A DNA stretch of 64,000 nucleotides from Alisma plantago-aquatica (GCA_963693085.1 OY856412.1:1126309744-1126373743), one strand, 5' to 3'; shown: positions 1 to 14,136, numbered from the stretch's first letter. Numbers and translations are program-made. The notes: generated from the sequence alone by a model not told the origin.

Positions 1-779
1 TTAGAATATACATGGTTTTCTATTAAATGGTGGTTTACATAGGGTAATTAGGTACTTACAATAGTTATATAATATTAAATCAAGATACCTAAGAACACTA
101 ATCATACAATAAGGATGGAGATGCATGAATAATCTAAGAAAATCATGCCTAAACCTGAAGCCTGATGGTAACCGAATTTAGAGTTAACTTGTATTCATAA
201 AAATGCATATGTATACAATAAGAAGCATTAACATTATGTCCATAATACCAAATCATAACGTGTCATAATTTCCTCAAATGATCCAATGTAAGGAGTGAGA
301 CCTGACAGAATTTCTACTCCCTCCTAAAATTTGAGAAAAAAATCATCTATTCCAAACATACTAACAAGCATGCTGGAATAGGTGTAATTATTTTTCCAAA
401 TGATGATACACAGAACACCAAAGTATAGAAGTGGAAAAATAAATCATGACTATATTCAATTTATGAAAAGATTATACATTTATTATAAATATTCACTTAA
501 CTAAGTCCTATTATCTTTACTAAAGGTTTTCCTTGTATTATTATGCATGGAAATTCATATTTTACTCATTTAACCTATTAATGGTACATTATTCATATTT
601 GTGGACATGGAAACAAAAATTGTTATTCCAAAGCACACTATACTTCTTACTAATCATATCTTACTCATTGTTTACATATTAATTAGCATATGTGATGTAT
701 TTAATGAATTTACTTATATGTTTGCTCATAATTAAGTTATTTTTTTGATATGAGTATTTTGTGATATGTGATGTTGATT

Positions 780-897
780 AGAGAACATATTTCCACACAA
801 TATATTATACATTAAGGAGTAAACTTTATCCTTGTTTGGTCAAATCTAAAGAACCAAAAATTCTAATTATAAGATCCTATATTTTGGGATGTTACAA
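780..897 (-). repeat. Possible decayed LTR end
   Basis: Read on the minus strand this begins TGTAACATCCC and then runs through words such as TTTAGATTTGACCAAACAAGG. The start of the 3.4-kb LTR family at 17522 and 35876 has the similar TTTGAGATTTAGCCAAACAAGG at a comparable distance from its own TGTAATA start. This suggests a distant relative of that LTR, but no partner LTR, primer site or target duplication was found. Confidence 0.3.
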
Positions 898-977
898 TCC
901 AACATTATAAATACCTATATAATGGGATAAGATCATATATTTTGGGATGTTACAATCCAACATTATAAATACCTATA
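873..977. repeat. 58-bp-period tandem duplication
   Basis: A block of about 47 bases (873-919) recurs at 931-977 with a single difference near its start. Each copy contains TTTGGGATGTTACAATCCAA. The period is 58 bases. The first copy includes the GTTACA that may be an LTR terminus. Confidence 0.85.
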
Positions 978-3330
978 CATCTTACTTTAAACTATAAGTG
1001 GAATAATATCATTGCAATAATATTAGAAATAATTATAACATCATAACTCCCACATGATATAAATGATTTTAACTATTTATTGACAATCTACATATGCTTT
1101 CCAAATACACCAATTATTGCGGTATGACATGATAAATTAAAGATTTAATGTGAAATAGGTGTAAGTAATGGTGTCTTGAGTGAGTTGTGATAAGACATGA
1201 ACATACTTGACCTACAAAAGTGTAATATAATATTTTTTATATTTTATTAAATTTCAATAATTTACTCAACATTGAATAGGAGGAGACATAATAAATACGC
1301 CTTATAGAATGCTATGTGGGAAGAGATGTTAAATACAAATCTAATTGAAATAATGCAAATAAAGTATACTATTAAAGAGATAAAATCCACAAATGAGGGA
1401 CACATTAGAAATGAATAGTAAGCCATGAAATATAGAAATGGAGTGAAGAACGTGGTTTTGTGTCTAAGAGTTGATTCTTATATGGACAACTCACAAACTT
1501 ATCAGAAGTTGAAAGAAAGAAATGGAGGATTATTTATAACATAACAAACATTAAAAGATGAAAATGAACTTAGTTAGATGGTTTCCTTTTTGTAACATAA
1601 TATGTTGCTTATTCTTTATTTTACTAGAATGAACCTTTGATGATGAATTATGCATGCTTAACTATAACTCACTTGTGTATCAAGTTTGAACCTATGTAAG
1701 TCTAGTGTTCATTATTGTTTTACAATGATGTGACCTAAAGATGGATTTATTTATATTTATTGAAGTCTAGTGTATTGAATTTTGCATTATTATAACCCTA
1801 TTTGGGAACACGATATGATACATATAGAATATTTATATTGAACATATTCATATAGATATTGTCATGATTACTTATTACATATATGAAATGATATCAATGA
1901 TGTGAAACTATGGATCATGAGAATAGAGGCACTATTTTTAGAAAGTACATGAAGAATGAATTTATGTTTAGGAAATTGGAAAAGCGTAAAATATTTAAGT
2001 GGAAGGATGAGATAAATGAAATTGAATTCAAATGATATTTCCTACTTATTTAAAATATTAAATTATTGGTTTACATGATTCATATTGTGAAATTAGTAGC
2101 CTTCGTAAGGTACCTCATTTATGATGTCTCAAGCTAAATAATTACTTTATGAATGGGATAATCAAGATATGTAATTTACCATCTAATGTGCTTTTCTAAA
2201 ATGGATAATATAGTATAATCATCAAGAGAGGCCCTAACTCTCTTAGTTTAAGATGCTACTATAACCATTGATCTTTGTAGTGTTTTTACTATTAGAAGGG
2301 GATAAATAATTCACGTGAAGGAGTTTTGAGAGTACCTAATATGGTTATTAAAATCACAAATGTGGTGATGTTAGTTTCATTCATCGTAACGTGTTGATCC
2401 CGTCTAAATTTTTTTGTACATATTGAGGGAACTTACTTTAGTGGTATTTGTAGTCTGAAAACTTATGTGGTGGAGCTCCTGGGACTTGATCCTCTTATAT
2501 ATATGTAGCCAGGTAATTTCCAAGCTAATCAAGACTAGACAATAAAATATGATATTTGAATAATTAGATTAAATTTAACAATATGACTTGTTTACTTATT
2601 ATCAACTAGTGAACTTTTTTATATCTATTTATATTTATATATTTTAATGATATTTACATTTATTGTTCTCTTAGAAATGTAACTTGTCACTAAACAAAAT
2701 TGTTTACAACAATAAATTGATCCTATTTTTTGAGTTTGTTATCAAATTTGATTCAATACAATGACAATGACTATCAGCGACTCACGGTTTTATTTTAAAT
2801 CTAATTTGGTTTTTTATATCTATTTGATGTTTTAAAAAATTCTATGTTATCTAATTTCCTCTTGAGTTAGGTTCGTTCTATTTTTTATATTTGTTATTTC
2901 AAGTCAAGTTTAATATGTCTGCATCTTAATATAAATTTATTATTGACGAGAAGGGTTGAATTTAAGATGTGTATCATATTTTACATTAGAGGAGTCTGCA
3001 TCGTCAACAAGCATCAGGTTAAAAGATTACTTATGTATTGAACATGATTAGTATTAAATACTAACTAAATGTAGCATTCTAGTAACCTTTTAATTATTTG
3101 AGTATTTGGATAAGTCATCATGAAATTACCAAACAATCATTCATATGGTTTCACTAATCAAGTACCAATATGAATATAATATGGGAGTATAATACATTGT
3201 ATGATGGATATAAAGCTTGATATAGATAACAACATAAACATATATGTAATAAATTAGAAAATTAAACAATTAATTAATGTAATAATCATTTCTAAACACA
3301 TAACCATCAAACCCTAATGCAAATCCTACT

Positions 3331-3984
3331 GAAGATGAAGTCGTGGTTAGATGGATAGAGGAAGAAGAGAAATGGCAAGTTTACTATGGCAAAAATGTCA
3401 GAACCCAAAGGCCGCATCGCAGTAAGGATCCGAAAAGAAGCCAAACTAGGGAATTGGGAAACAAATTCCAAGTGCTATAAGAGGATGAGGAAGGAAAGAT
3501 CATTGATGTTGAGGAGAGGGACATTGCCCATACAGTTCATGCCACCCCTGAGGATACACGCGGACCCAAAATCTGGAGGAAGAAACAAATAAGAAATGAG
3601 GACATTGATGTATCAACCAAAAAGGGCTCGTACACGCCATCAGGCACTGAAGATGCCCAAGACCCTCCAACGGCGTCAAACTAGCCTAATTCTTCATCTA
3701 AACACACTATTGTTACACCAGTTGGCAATGAAGTCATTGATGGCAGACCAGAGGACAACGTTGTAGCAATAACTATGCCTAGTGCTAATGGGGATATTGT
3801 TGTCTCTACTGACAACAACAAAGCCAACAACGGAGCAAAGAAACCAGTGCTCCCAGACAGGGAAGTGAAAGAGAAGACAACCCAGTTAGGGTTAGGTAGC
3901 CCACAAAAGTAGCATCCATATGTTATAAGAGGCAGAACGAGGAAAGGTTCTGAGGCCAACGAAGGAGGTGTTTCCTCCACCTAG
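3331..3984 (+). pseudogene. LINE ORF1 remnant
   Basis: One frame stays mostly readable from 3331 to the TAG at 3982. It gives a hydrophilic, charged, low-complexity protein rich in Lys, Glu, Asn, Thr and Ser, with internal stops. No RRM or CCHC zinc knuckle is visible, so this would be the C-terminal part of an ORF1 nucleic-acid-binding protein whose conserved N-terminus is lost. The assignment rests mainly on its place 18 bases upstream of the endonuclease ORF, as in plant L1 elements. An unrelated fused sequence cannot be excluded. Confidence 0.45.
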
Positions 3985-4001
3985 ATACATCCCTATTTTT
4001 T

Positions 4002-7000
4002 ATGAACAATACAATAGCTTGGAATATAAGGGGTGTTGGCAAGAAGAAAGCCAGGAACTTCCTCAAACACCTTGTTGCTAAACACAAAGTAAAGCTTGTA
4101 TCTATATCTGAAGCTCATATCTCAGGCAAGGAGGTGCAAACTGCCATTATTGAAATCGGTTTCTCTAGCTCACACTGAGTAGAGGCTAATGGTTTCTCTG
4201 GAGGAATATGGATTATGTGGAATGAAGACAAATGTGATGTCCAAATCCTTGAAAGTCATAAATATTTTATTCACTGATGCATAAATGGAGATACCATGTG
4301 TACTTTCATCTATGCATCACCCAATACTGGGGGGCCGCCCTATCCTTTGGGACCATTTAATAAGGTTGAGTCATAACATAAGTATGCCTTGGATTACAAT
4401 GGTCAATTTTGACTGCATGTTAAACCTAGAAGAGAAGCTGGGAAGTAATAGGTTCAATGTGTAGAGGTTGCACGGTTTAGAAATGCCCTTATTCAGGCTA
4501 GAATTGCCGATATAGGCAGTACTGGCTATGCTTTTACTAACAAGAAAGGTCTTCTGCATGAAAGACTTGACCATGCTCTGGCCAATAGGGAGTGGATACA
4601 ACATTGCCCAAACTTTATCTATGAGAACTTACCTCGGATCGGATCAGATCACAACCCCATTGAATTGCTTAGCTCAGATATCCCAACTCAGGTTGTTAGA
4701 TTTAGAACCCGAGCATCGTGGAGTACTGACCCTACGTTCCACAACATTTTGGAACTCCACTGGAACCCTAATGCCCAGTTTCACATGGCCCTTCAATAAG
4801 CGAAAGGTCCCATAACCAAGTGGGACACCAGTTCCAGGCATTCCCAAGGCAAAATCAAACAACAACTCATCACTCAAATAACTCATATTCAACGAACTAT
4901 CGAAATGAATTACACTGAAATGAGAGATCGGGAGTGCCTTAGTCTCAAAGGTAAGCTTGAAGACACCCTTAGGAAGGAAGAAGAAGATTGGAAATAGAAA
5001 AGTCACATTAACTGGATCGTGGATGGGGGCAGTAATACTAGGTTTTACCATACCTATGTCAACCGTAGGAGAAGAGTTAATAATATCAGAAGCCTCAAGA
5101 ATAGCCAAGGCTTTTGGGTATCGAACAACACTTAGATCAAACTGCTTGTATCCAACCATTTTGAAAACATGCTGATAGAAACACAACCGCCGACTGCATC
5201 AACGATGGATAGTATTCTTTCCTATTTCAAACCCCTTCATTTGAGCCACGTTAGAAGACTAGGAGCAGCTGCCACTGAGAATGAAGTATGGAAAATTATC
5301 AAAGCATCCGACCCCTTCAAAGCAGCCGGTCCAGATGGTGCAGATATGCACTTCATCAAAACGAATTGGAAGGGTATCTGAAGTTCTGTTCTCCTCCTCA
5401 TCAGAAGCATATTAAATGGTAATGAACTCCCAAATGTTGTAGCTGATGCTAGTATTGCCCTTATTCCTAAAGTTAAACACCCATCTAGCTGCAACGATTT
5501 CAGACCCATCACTCTGAATAACGTTTGTCTTAAACTGGCATCAAAGGTTGTCGTGGGAAGAGTAAAAAAACTCATGCCTCAATGGGTATCACCTATACAG
5601 GCCAGCTTCGTTCTGAGAAGATGTATTGTTGATAATATTATCATCGTCCAGGAGATTATCCACAATCTTAGGTGCAAATCCAATGCTCCCTATATGGCAA
5701 TAAAACTAGATCTCTCTAAAGCTTATGACCGCATGTCTTGGAAGTTCATCGAGAACACTCTCAACAAAATGAATTGGCCTCCTAACATTAAATCCTATAT
5801 CCTGAACTCTATTTCTACGGGTAGCATGAGTATCTACTTCAATGGTGAATCTCTCCCTCCCTTTAAGACATCCAGAGGTCTCCAGTAGGGAGATATTTTA
5901 TCACTGTACCTCTTTGTTCTCTGCATGGAATGCCTAACCCAACTCATCAATCACTATGTTGTATCCAAACAATGGACACTGATCAAAATGTCTCAACAAG
6001 GCCCACATATTTCTCACATAAGCTTTGCAGACGACATAGTCATATTTGTCAAGGCTTCTCTGGAACAGGTCGTGGCCATTACCCAGTGCTTCAAGAGGTT
6101 TGAGGAAGCCTTGGGACAACAAATTTCTGTGGATAAATCTAAAATTTTCTTTGCTGCCTCAGTTAACAGAGCCACACAATCCGCCATAGGCAGAGCTAGC
6201 AGTATCATGGAAACTAATGATGTAGGAAAATATTTGGGAGTATCTCTATCACATAAAAGGGTCACTAAGAAAACTTATTCTTTCCTAACCAACAATTTGG
6301 AAGCAAAAATTAATGGTTGGACTACGAAATATCTATCCTTGGCAGGGCACATTTGTCTATCCAAGTCAGTCTTGGCCTCCTTACCTACATATGTTATGCA
6401 AACGGCCAGTATTCTAGCCTTCACGTGCAAGAGGCTAGACAGAACCATTCGGAGTTTCATTTGGGGTGGCAGTAATAAAGAGAAACATGTAACCTTAGTT
6501 GCTTGGAGCAAAGTGAGTACCAGCATTAACAATGGAGGCCTGGGTATTAAGTCCTTGTGGGCTTGGAACAAAGCCCTTCTTTGGAAAAATGCTTGGAAGC
6601 TTCTCAATAATAAACATTCATTGTGGGCCAAGGGACTAAATTACAAGTATAAGAACTTCAATGCAAACTCTAGTAGCATAGCTACGCCTTTCTGGAGAGG
6701 TATCCAATCGGGTCTAGAATTCATCAAAGCTAATTGTATCAAAACAATCAATAATGGGGAAATGACCCTCATGTGGACTGATCACTGGGTCCTAGGATTT
6801 ATAGATTTGTGATCCCTGAGTACCAAACCGATCTGCATTGAGGTGTCCGATCTTACAATAGGGTGTCTACGTAACCTAAGTGGTGAATGGGATGAAGATT
6901 TCCTACTAAACTATCTCCCTGAATACTACGTTTGCCGCATTCTTGACCTTCCCGTCCCAGCTGAGGGCAAGGGTGATGATACCTAGAGCTGGATGCATAG

Positions 7001-8025
7001 TGATAGTGGAAGTTACACCACCTCCTCAGCCTACAACCTGATCAACAGTGATAAACAGTACCCTGTGAATAAACTATGGCCGGTTATTTGGAAGTTGCAG
7101 GTTCCCAACAAAATTAAAGTTTTCATCTGGCTTGTTTCCCATGAAGCAATCATGACCAACGGAAGGCACAAGCAACACCCCTTTACATATTGTGCCATTT
7201 GTCCCAGGTGTGATGCAGTCGAGGAGGATACACTACATGCATTATGGTCATGTCCTCACGTGTAGCATGTATGGTTAAAGATCAACATTAATACTACAGG
7301 TAGCCCCTTCAATATATCCATTCAACAGTGGCTCGTGTGGTATCTGAAAGGCAGGCATGAAGACACTACCTGGTTCTCCACTACGTGTTGGATCATCTAG
7401 AAAGCAAGAAATATAATGGTTTTTGACAAAATCTACACCATTGTTGTACAACAAGTCATCCAAATTGATAACCTCTGTAGAAAAATTGATAAAGGCAGAC
7501 AAATGAAACTTAAAGCCAAGTATCAACACCATCAGGCAGACAATGAGAATACAGACATTCCTACTAGGCATAATATGGTTTATGTAGACGCTATTGTTAA
7601 GGGCAAACGGGATGCTATTGCTGCAGTTGTTCTTGACGAAAACAAAATCTGGATTGGAGGGGTTGCTTTGTATACCCAAGTCGAATCTGTCACTGAAGCT
7701 GAGCTTTGAGCCATAGATCTAGTTGAGAATTGGAGATGCTGCTATGAGACACCCTACAACTGTTGTAACAGATAGCGCCAGATCCATCAGATCCATTGAG
7801 GGGCCTTCTGATCTGTTCCTAGCTTTCAACACCTGGATCCGATCTATTAATGAAGTCATCAACAAGAACCCTGGCGTATAGATTGTCAATCTTCCTAGAG
7901 AAAATAATGCTTTGGCCGACGCACTGGCCAAGCACCACATAAAAAAACTCCAAGGATGGTCGTACCTACACGGACCCTCCACTCGACCATGTGGGTCACC
8001 ACCCTATCTCTTTTCCCCTATGTAA
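4002..8025 (+). pseudogene. LINE ORF2: endonuclease, RT, RNase H (broken)
   Basis: ORF2 opens at an ATG followed by the AWNIRGVG signature that starts plant LINE endonuclease domains. A later endonuclease part ends in GSDHNPI near 4640. The RT spans about 5280-6300 with GPDG near 5330, LDLSKAYDR near 5710 and the catalytic FADD at about 6026. The segment near 6900-7265 has the W-K/PNKIKVFIW and C-x2-C...H...C pattern of the zf-RVT region. RNase H begins at about 7580 (YVDAIVKGK) and, after a frameshift near 7709, continues with TDSARS and NALADALAKH. Stops at about 5380 and 5887 and several frameshifts make it non-functional. An active copy would make one protein performing target-primed reverse transcription. 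Confidence 0.85.
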
Positions 8026-8146
8026 TGGTAGGAGTCCTGCCAAATTTCATTTTGCAGCTGATAATGTACTAAATACTGAGTTTATGCCTGCAAGAGGAGA
8101 GAGGGATGAATAAAATGGACTCCTAGCTTATATGAAAAAAAATTGA

Positions 8147-10089
8147 CCGTCATGGATGAAGATTTGGTTTTTAGTCTAATGTTCATGACAAAAGAAAACT
8201 TCTAAAAGACATTTGATTAAATTAATTCTTACCATGAAGAAAAAATAAAATGAAGATATTGCATTGAGTTGTATATATGAGAAGTTATAGTAAACATGAA
8301 CACCATAGAGTTACATATGCAAGACAATGAGAAATGGTACTCTTGATTATTAAATGAATGTAATAATGATGTCCTTCTTATTTATGAAAATGAAGTAGAA
8401 TACTCAATAAATATCAAAATTTAAGTTAATAAGGTATTTTGTATAGGAGACAATAAATTCATTTGGGTATGCTCATTAAATATCAAAATTTTAGTCAATG
8501 AGGTGTGACATTTATAATGTTTCCAATTTTTTAGGTTGCGTATATGTTATAATATAAATTGTAGTTGGGTTTGGAGAGTACACCATTTTCTGTCTTTTTC
8601 CAATCCTTTCACTTTGATGAATGGAGGATTTATGTTGTTACAGTCACCACTTGGGAGTGCATTCTACATTGGTGTGATCACTACTTATTAGTGGAAATGA
8701 CTTGGACATTCCCATTTTATCCTAACATGGTGTAGATTTAGTTTACGACTAGGATCGATCAATTGTCACGCTAACTAATGGGTGTCAAGTGATATATACT
8801 ACATATTTGGAGTGGTTTTACTATTTTGGTCATCCACTATTGCTCTCAGAAAGGTTGTTGGAGTTTTTCATGCGCTATACTGATAATATTTATCTTCATT
8901 TGTGTAAATTGGTACTTCTTTACTTTGTCAAAGTAGCTTCTATTTTCCATTTTGTTTTTGTTTGGGCATTCAAGTGAGTATAATTTATTTTAGGATCCAA
9001 ATGACACTAATCATGAGTTACAACATTTTCTTTCTCTTTAGAAAGAAAGTTGTCATAGAAATATTCCATTACCTACTAATGAACATGCTAGGTAGATGTT
9101 TCCACACGTGGAATGTGCGTGTAAAATGCATGTGCACGTGTTGCGTAATAGACCAAATGAGGCCCAAATTTTCAAACTTGGAGAATTATAAACTAGAGAC
9201 TACTACTAATCGAGAACCAATCAACTAATCCTAAAGAAAGAGTTGATGAAGGTTATTATACTAAAGACAAGAAATAATAAAACTAAATTATGAGTGCTTC
9301 TAAAAAAATTAAGGAATCCCTAGAACTGACGGTTTCACCACGACCCATATTGCAAACAAATTTTCTTCATATATAATTCATTTTCATTAACTTGAACTAA
9401 AGACCCATAGCTAGCATTACACACTCTCACAATATAATGCACGACTTAGAATAACATAAACCCCACTTCTATAGTAGTTTAGAAACATAATCTAAGTGAA
9501 TTATAATTCCCTCTAGGTTATTCCTTTAAAGGTGTTATCCCTCTCCCGAAGAATGCTATTAGATATGTAGAATTTTGAATTTTCTAAATTCTAATCCCTC
9601 TCCCAAAGCAATGTGAATTCCAATACTTTGATTATGTTGATTAGGCATAAAAAAATTAAAAATGAGAATAAAATTATGAGTTTAGAATTTAGAGAACCAT
9701 ATTATAGAATCATCAAATTCAATTACCATAATGCGGCGAGCTAATTCTGGGTCCTAGGCAAAAGAGGGGTCCAACCTCGCATGTTCGTCATTAGGTCACA
9801 ACAAAAATATAAATAGAAAGGAATCATCAGTGAACTAATGCAAAACCCCTAGAGAATTCGACTCGTAGATTCCTTCTAACGAACACAACAATCCATAGAT
9901 TTCTTAATAAAAATATATCCTCTAGAAGTACCCCGAGCATATGGTTGGTATCAATCTCCTTAATCTATATTGTCTCAAATACTGTGCCTAAAGAGTATGT
10001 GATAATCTTCCTCTCACCACCCTCCTTAGGTTATAAGTGAGTCCTAACCCTTGCTTAATTCCCAGTTCTTAGATCCCAACAATTACTCA
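8147..10089. other. AT-rich gene-free DNA
   Basis: No gene, LTR or clear repeat was identified. Short open frames near 8789-9228 have AT-driven composition, rich in Phe, Ile, Tyr and Leu, and match no family I recognise. Confidence 0.55.
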
Positions 10090-10700
10090 TCTATATTAAA
10101 TAGTGAAGGATCGGTACTATTGATAGGGTGTCAGTGGCACTGAGTTTGTAGGACTTTTTTACTTTCTCACATTGTGTTGTTACTACTTACAATATCGTCG
10201 GTAGAAGCAAGTTGTTTCTCACATGTCTTGATCTTGAAGCCGTCAGCACAGACACTTAGATCAATAGCAATGAGTTAATTAAAATTGCAACGTTGATAGT
10301 CTTTATACCTTATGTCAGTACCACTGAGCATGTATCTTGGTGGCATCGAGTTGGCATTCGTTAGCATTGGGTGGTATCCAGTAGAATCGGTTGTCCTCTC
10401 CTTGTTCTAATCTTGGGTGTAGGACATTGATAGAACCGACTTGGATGTCAATGGCATCGGTTGAAAAATAAGTACTTCTTTTACCTGAAACAAGAGAAAT
10501 AACAACATAATTCCAAGAAAATGATAATAAAATCATGAATTTTGATAGAAATAGGTTCTAATTGATGCTTAAATGATTTAAAGGTGAGTAAGAGGAAATA
10601 AAAGTGAAAACATATCAAAATGAGAATATCAATACTCAAATAAGAAGAAAACAAAATCTAAAAAGTGACATAAAATCAATGCAATAAAATCCCCTAAGCT
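10090..10700. repeat. Region of repeated CAGTGGCACTGA-like words
   Basis: Short imperfect words recur: GTCAGTGGCACTGAG near 10130, TCAGTACCACTGAG near 10315, then several variants of TTGGTGGCATCG, TTGGCATTCG and CAATGGCATCGG up to 10460. The same vocabulary appears at 35877-36640. On the minus strand, 10680-10735 reads TTGAGCAA-like bases, then AATTCAAGCTTAGGGG. That resembles the purine-rich boundary before a 3' LTR in some plant Ty3 elements, so this may be decayed LTR sequence. That identification is weak. Confidence 0.4.
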
Positions 10701-11220
10701 TGAATTTTTCTCATCCTTGAGCAACACTACTCTTGGATTTGTTTGAATAAGTCAACAAAAAAATAGTAACCTATGAATTTACTTCTCCTAACCACCACCT
10801 TTTGGTCTAAAACTAGTGTTCACCAACCAATAAATGACTAACTACTCTAGAAAGATCAATAATGCTCATAAAATATGTCTACAATAAGATCAATTAAAAC
10901 ACTATCAATATGATGCAGTTAATATCATAGCTAATAAGACACATGCTTGGTGCAACACGTGATCTCCCTATCTACATCTCTGAGCTTAAAAAATAATCTA
11001 CATTGGAAGTAGTTTGCAATATAAGTGAACGAGGGGGGTAATTGTATTGATGTCCTACCTTGTAGAGAAATGGGTAGGAAAATGGTTGGCTATTAAAATA
11101 AGAGTCGCAAGAATAATCCAAATCACTCATGCAGGAAATAAAATATGATGCACCTACAAGATGCATATGATGCAAGTGCATGTATTTTAATAAAGGGTGG
11201 AATAATGCATGTAAAAGATG

Positions 11221-11346
11221 ACTTGTCTTACTGATGAGAAAGACAAAAGTTGTGTACATGAAAAATATTCCCACTTCCACATTACTTGTCTTATTGATGA
11301 GTAAGACAAAAGTTGTGTACATGAAAAATATTCCCACTTCCACATT
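11221..11346. repeat. 63-bp tandem duplication
   Basis: Two adjacent 63-base copies, 11221-11283 and 11284-11346, differ at only a few positions. Both contain AGACAAAAGTTGTGTACATG and end CCCACTTCCACATTA. The near identity suggests a fairly recent duplication. Confidence 0.9.
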
Positions 11347-13420
11347 ATTGAATAGAGAAATCTGATGTTGAACATCAAAATTATTTTACTCTTACTTATT
11401 TTTCATATATTTTCTCTATCCCTTTATTTTTGTTAGATAAATAGTTCATACTTATGTTTTTTCACTATTTTTTTCGTTCTTTAGAGATGGAGTAAGGATA
11501 TAATCTTTCTTCTTCTCTCTTTATAATGAGAAAAAAATACAAGTGGAGAATATAGATACACCTTATGCATAAATTACAATGATGAATGAAATCTTTGTGC
11601 ACTCATTTTGCAATCTACAAATTCTCTAATGATCTAATATGAAAAATGTTTTTTCCTAAGGCAAAAGAAGATGAACAAACTATATGTTGTCTATCATGTC
11701 ATGCAATGCAATCAAGAAGAAAACAATGTGGATTGAAATCGATCATCCTAGGGTAGTGAATGAAAATGGATAGAGGTAGATGATATCACATGACTAAGAG
11801 ACAACGTCTCTACCAATCATTGTCCCTGTCCTATTAACTTGTCTAACAGGTTAACATAAGAGTTTATTTCTCAAATTCACATTTAAGATTATGTAACTAT
11901 TTGGGTGGTATGGACTCAAACGTCATCATCATAATACAAGCCTTAGGGTTGAGTTAGGTTTTCATTTCTTCCATATGAATTTAAGCAAAATAATATAAAG
12001 AACTACTACAATTAATGCCCTCTTAGACATAGAAATTAGCTTATAGGACAAAGCATAAAGACAAGGTTTATTTCACATATTTGCAAATTTACTTCAGAAG
12101 CAATGAGCATAAAAAAAATTTGGATATATGCAATCATTATTAATTGAACTCCAAAAATATAAAATATAGGTTTGGATGATAATAACATGATGAAAAGGAA
12201 AAAGAAATGAAGCATGCATACTAAGATAGATAAAAAAGTGGTGTGAAAGACATGTTTCATCACCCCTAAGATTGAATTTGAATATGTCCTCATAGTCAAA
12301 AATCAATCAAAGAGGTGGAATAGGTTACCAAGTGGTCAGTAGTGCGATGGAGGGAAAGTTATTAGTGAAGTTTGTGGATCTTGGTGGGTGGTAGGTGCCA
12401 GTGAATTGTGGAGTCTAAGAAGGAATATCTGGTGGTTTGGGTAGCTAGAAAAGTTTCTTTGGATCCAATAATCATCAAATAGCGACTATGCAATTCTCTA
12501 CCCATCAGATGTGCGCATGGATGTTCTCTTGGTTGATCAAGAGAAGGCACTCACTATCATCAATCACCTTGTATTGAAGAAGAAGCTACATTTAAACTTC
12601 TTGGACCTAAGTTAGAGTGGTGTACTACTACTTCTTGCAATACTATATGCATTACAACAACCCATACACGCCCTCCATGAAGAAGAAATCTCCCCGTTGT
12701 TGAGTTGTTGGTTCTAAAGAGCTCCAAGCGACATGTTTTCTAGGGATATGGTTCATGCACTTGTGTGGTACAAAAGGAGTCGATGTTGTCTCTTCTCCTT
12801 CTTATTCAACTTTGCTGGCATATTCTTCTTATTCTCATGTGAGTACTACTTCCTCTCCATGGGTTGGCCAACAAAGATGGTGTATGCCTCTCAAGCAAAA
12901 GATGGAGTCTAGAAGAAACCTCTCATACACATGTCTCTCATGTGTGCAACAGACATATACCCTTTACTCATATTTTGATATGAGGTAAGCTCGTTTGAAA
13001 TGCTTGAAGTTGAGCTTGGATTCCATGGGGAGGGTGTTGGTCTTTGACAAGTCAAGTAATATATGCATGGAGGTGGGTGTAAGAAATCCCAAAAAATGAA
13101 TGGGGTGTCACTCTCTATTAGCTTGGCAACAACCACCATGTGAAGGAGGAAGAATGTGTTGAAGTTGACTGATCCTTTTCAAGGGTCGAGAGGGACCAAA
13201 GCATGTACATATCGGCCTTAACCTTCCCCTTCCCTTGGGTGGACCTGGAATAAATGTTAATTCATTAGGTGGTGATGCAGAATGTAGGAGAATGGGTTTT
13301 AGATGTCCACCACAAGGGACGAATGTCAATTTATGTTGAGGCCTTGTGGATGCACCGTCATCTACCTCCATGCCATTTTATAATCAAAGTTGTTGAGATC
13401 AAACTGCATACCATCCATGG

Positions 13421-13423
<3 letters not shown>

Positions 13424-13495
<72 letters not shown>

Positions 13496-13514
13496 GTATG
13501 TATGTATGTATGTA
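13424..13514. repeat. (TA)n followed by (TATG)n microsatellite
   Basis: About 29 TA units run from 13424 to 13481. A short TACATATA break follows, then several TATG units to about 13514. Open frames crossing it (Tyr-Ile repeats) are artefacts. Confidence 0.95.
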
Positions 13515-14136
13515 AATGAATGTTGTTAGTTTGAGTAGGTGGTCATTATTGTACAATCAAAATTTGACACAATTTGTTTCCCATCCTTTCATGTGTTTGG
13601 GGATGCACCATACCTCTATCATGGAGAGGATCATGTGGATGATATCAAGGTAGGTTGGCCAATAACCAACGATAAGGTGATCAATTTCATGCCCATTCCT
13701 ATGTAGATACAATAGAGGTTCTCTATGAACCAAGCTCATTGAGGAAATCTCCATCCACATAGCAAGTAGCCACAACCTCCCTCTTTTGTAGCACCACATA
13801 ATGCTTCTATTGCGCTTCAGTTGGGAATTCCAACATAGTCAATTTTGGAATCAACTAGTGCGAGATGAGGGTAGAGGAGAGGATTGTGTGTTGGACTACC
13901 ATCTCTTCAATCTTAATGGATAGAAAGGCAAAAAAGAGAATCTCAATGTAAATTCTTGGATAAGATTTCTACCCATCAAATGTGTTTCTATTTCTCAAAG
14001 AAGTTGCATGCCTTTAAGAGTGGAGGAAATATTCTTGGGTGTGATTTGAGATCATCCACACTTCATGTAAGGAGTGGGATCCCATAGGGATCCACTCCCT
14101 ACTAAAAATAAAGAGGGCAACATCCACCAACAAAAA

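Larger units (their letters stand above)
1..3300. other. AT-rich gene-free DNA
   Basis: No convincing coding region, RNA gene or complete mobile element is visible on either strand. The stretch is strongly AT-rich with frequent stops in all frames. The only structure noted is a short tandem repeat at 873-977 and a sequence ending near 897 that resembles the end of an LTR. It is probably old, decayed intergenic DNA. Confidence 0.6.
3301..8146 (+). mobile_element. Degraded LINE (non-LTR retrotransposon)
   Basis: The element has the plant L1-type order: remnant ORF1, AP-type endonuclease, reverse transcriptase, zinc-binding RVT region and a terminal RNase H domain, then a short 3' UTR ending in a run of A at about 8136-8143. 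Many stops and frameshifts interrupt it, so it is dead. The left border is an estimate: the sequence changes from AT-rich flank to coding-like DNA near 3301, and ORF1 seems to lack its start. I looked for a target duplication of the bases after the A tail near the left border and found none I would trust. Confidence 0.85.
10701..14136. other. Gene-free DNA
   Basis: Apart from a 63-bp tandem duplication (11221-11346) and a microsatellite (13424-13514), nothing was identified. Composition is slightly less AT-rich between about 12350 and 13800, where there are short open frames of 60-90 codons on both strands. None has a recognisable domain, and they overlap one another in opposing frames. Confidence 0.5.

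Noticed and set aside
3301..8160. Target duplication for the LINE at 3301
   Set aside because: GATGAAG-like bases occur near both ends, but the match is short and not placed at the A tail.
12755..13371. Possible small host gene in the less AT-rich part
   Set aside because: Overlapping short frames on both strands, no domain, no consistent start or splice structure visible.
13269..13556. Open frames on both strands across the TA microsatellite
   Set aside because: Tyr-Ile repeats are the translation of (TA)n; there is no support for a gene.
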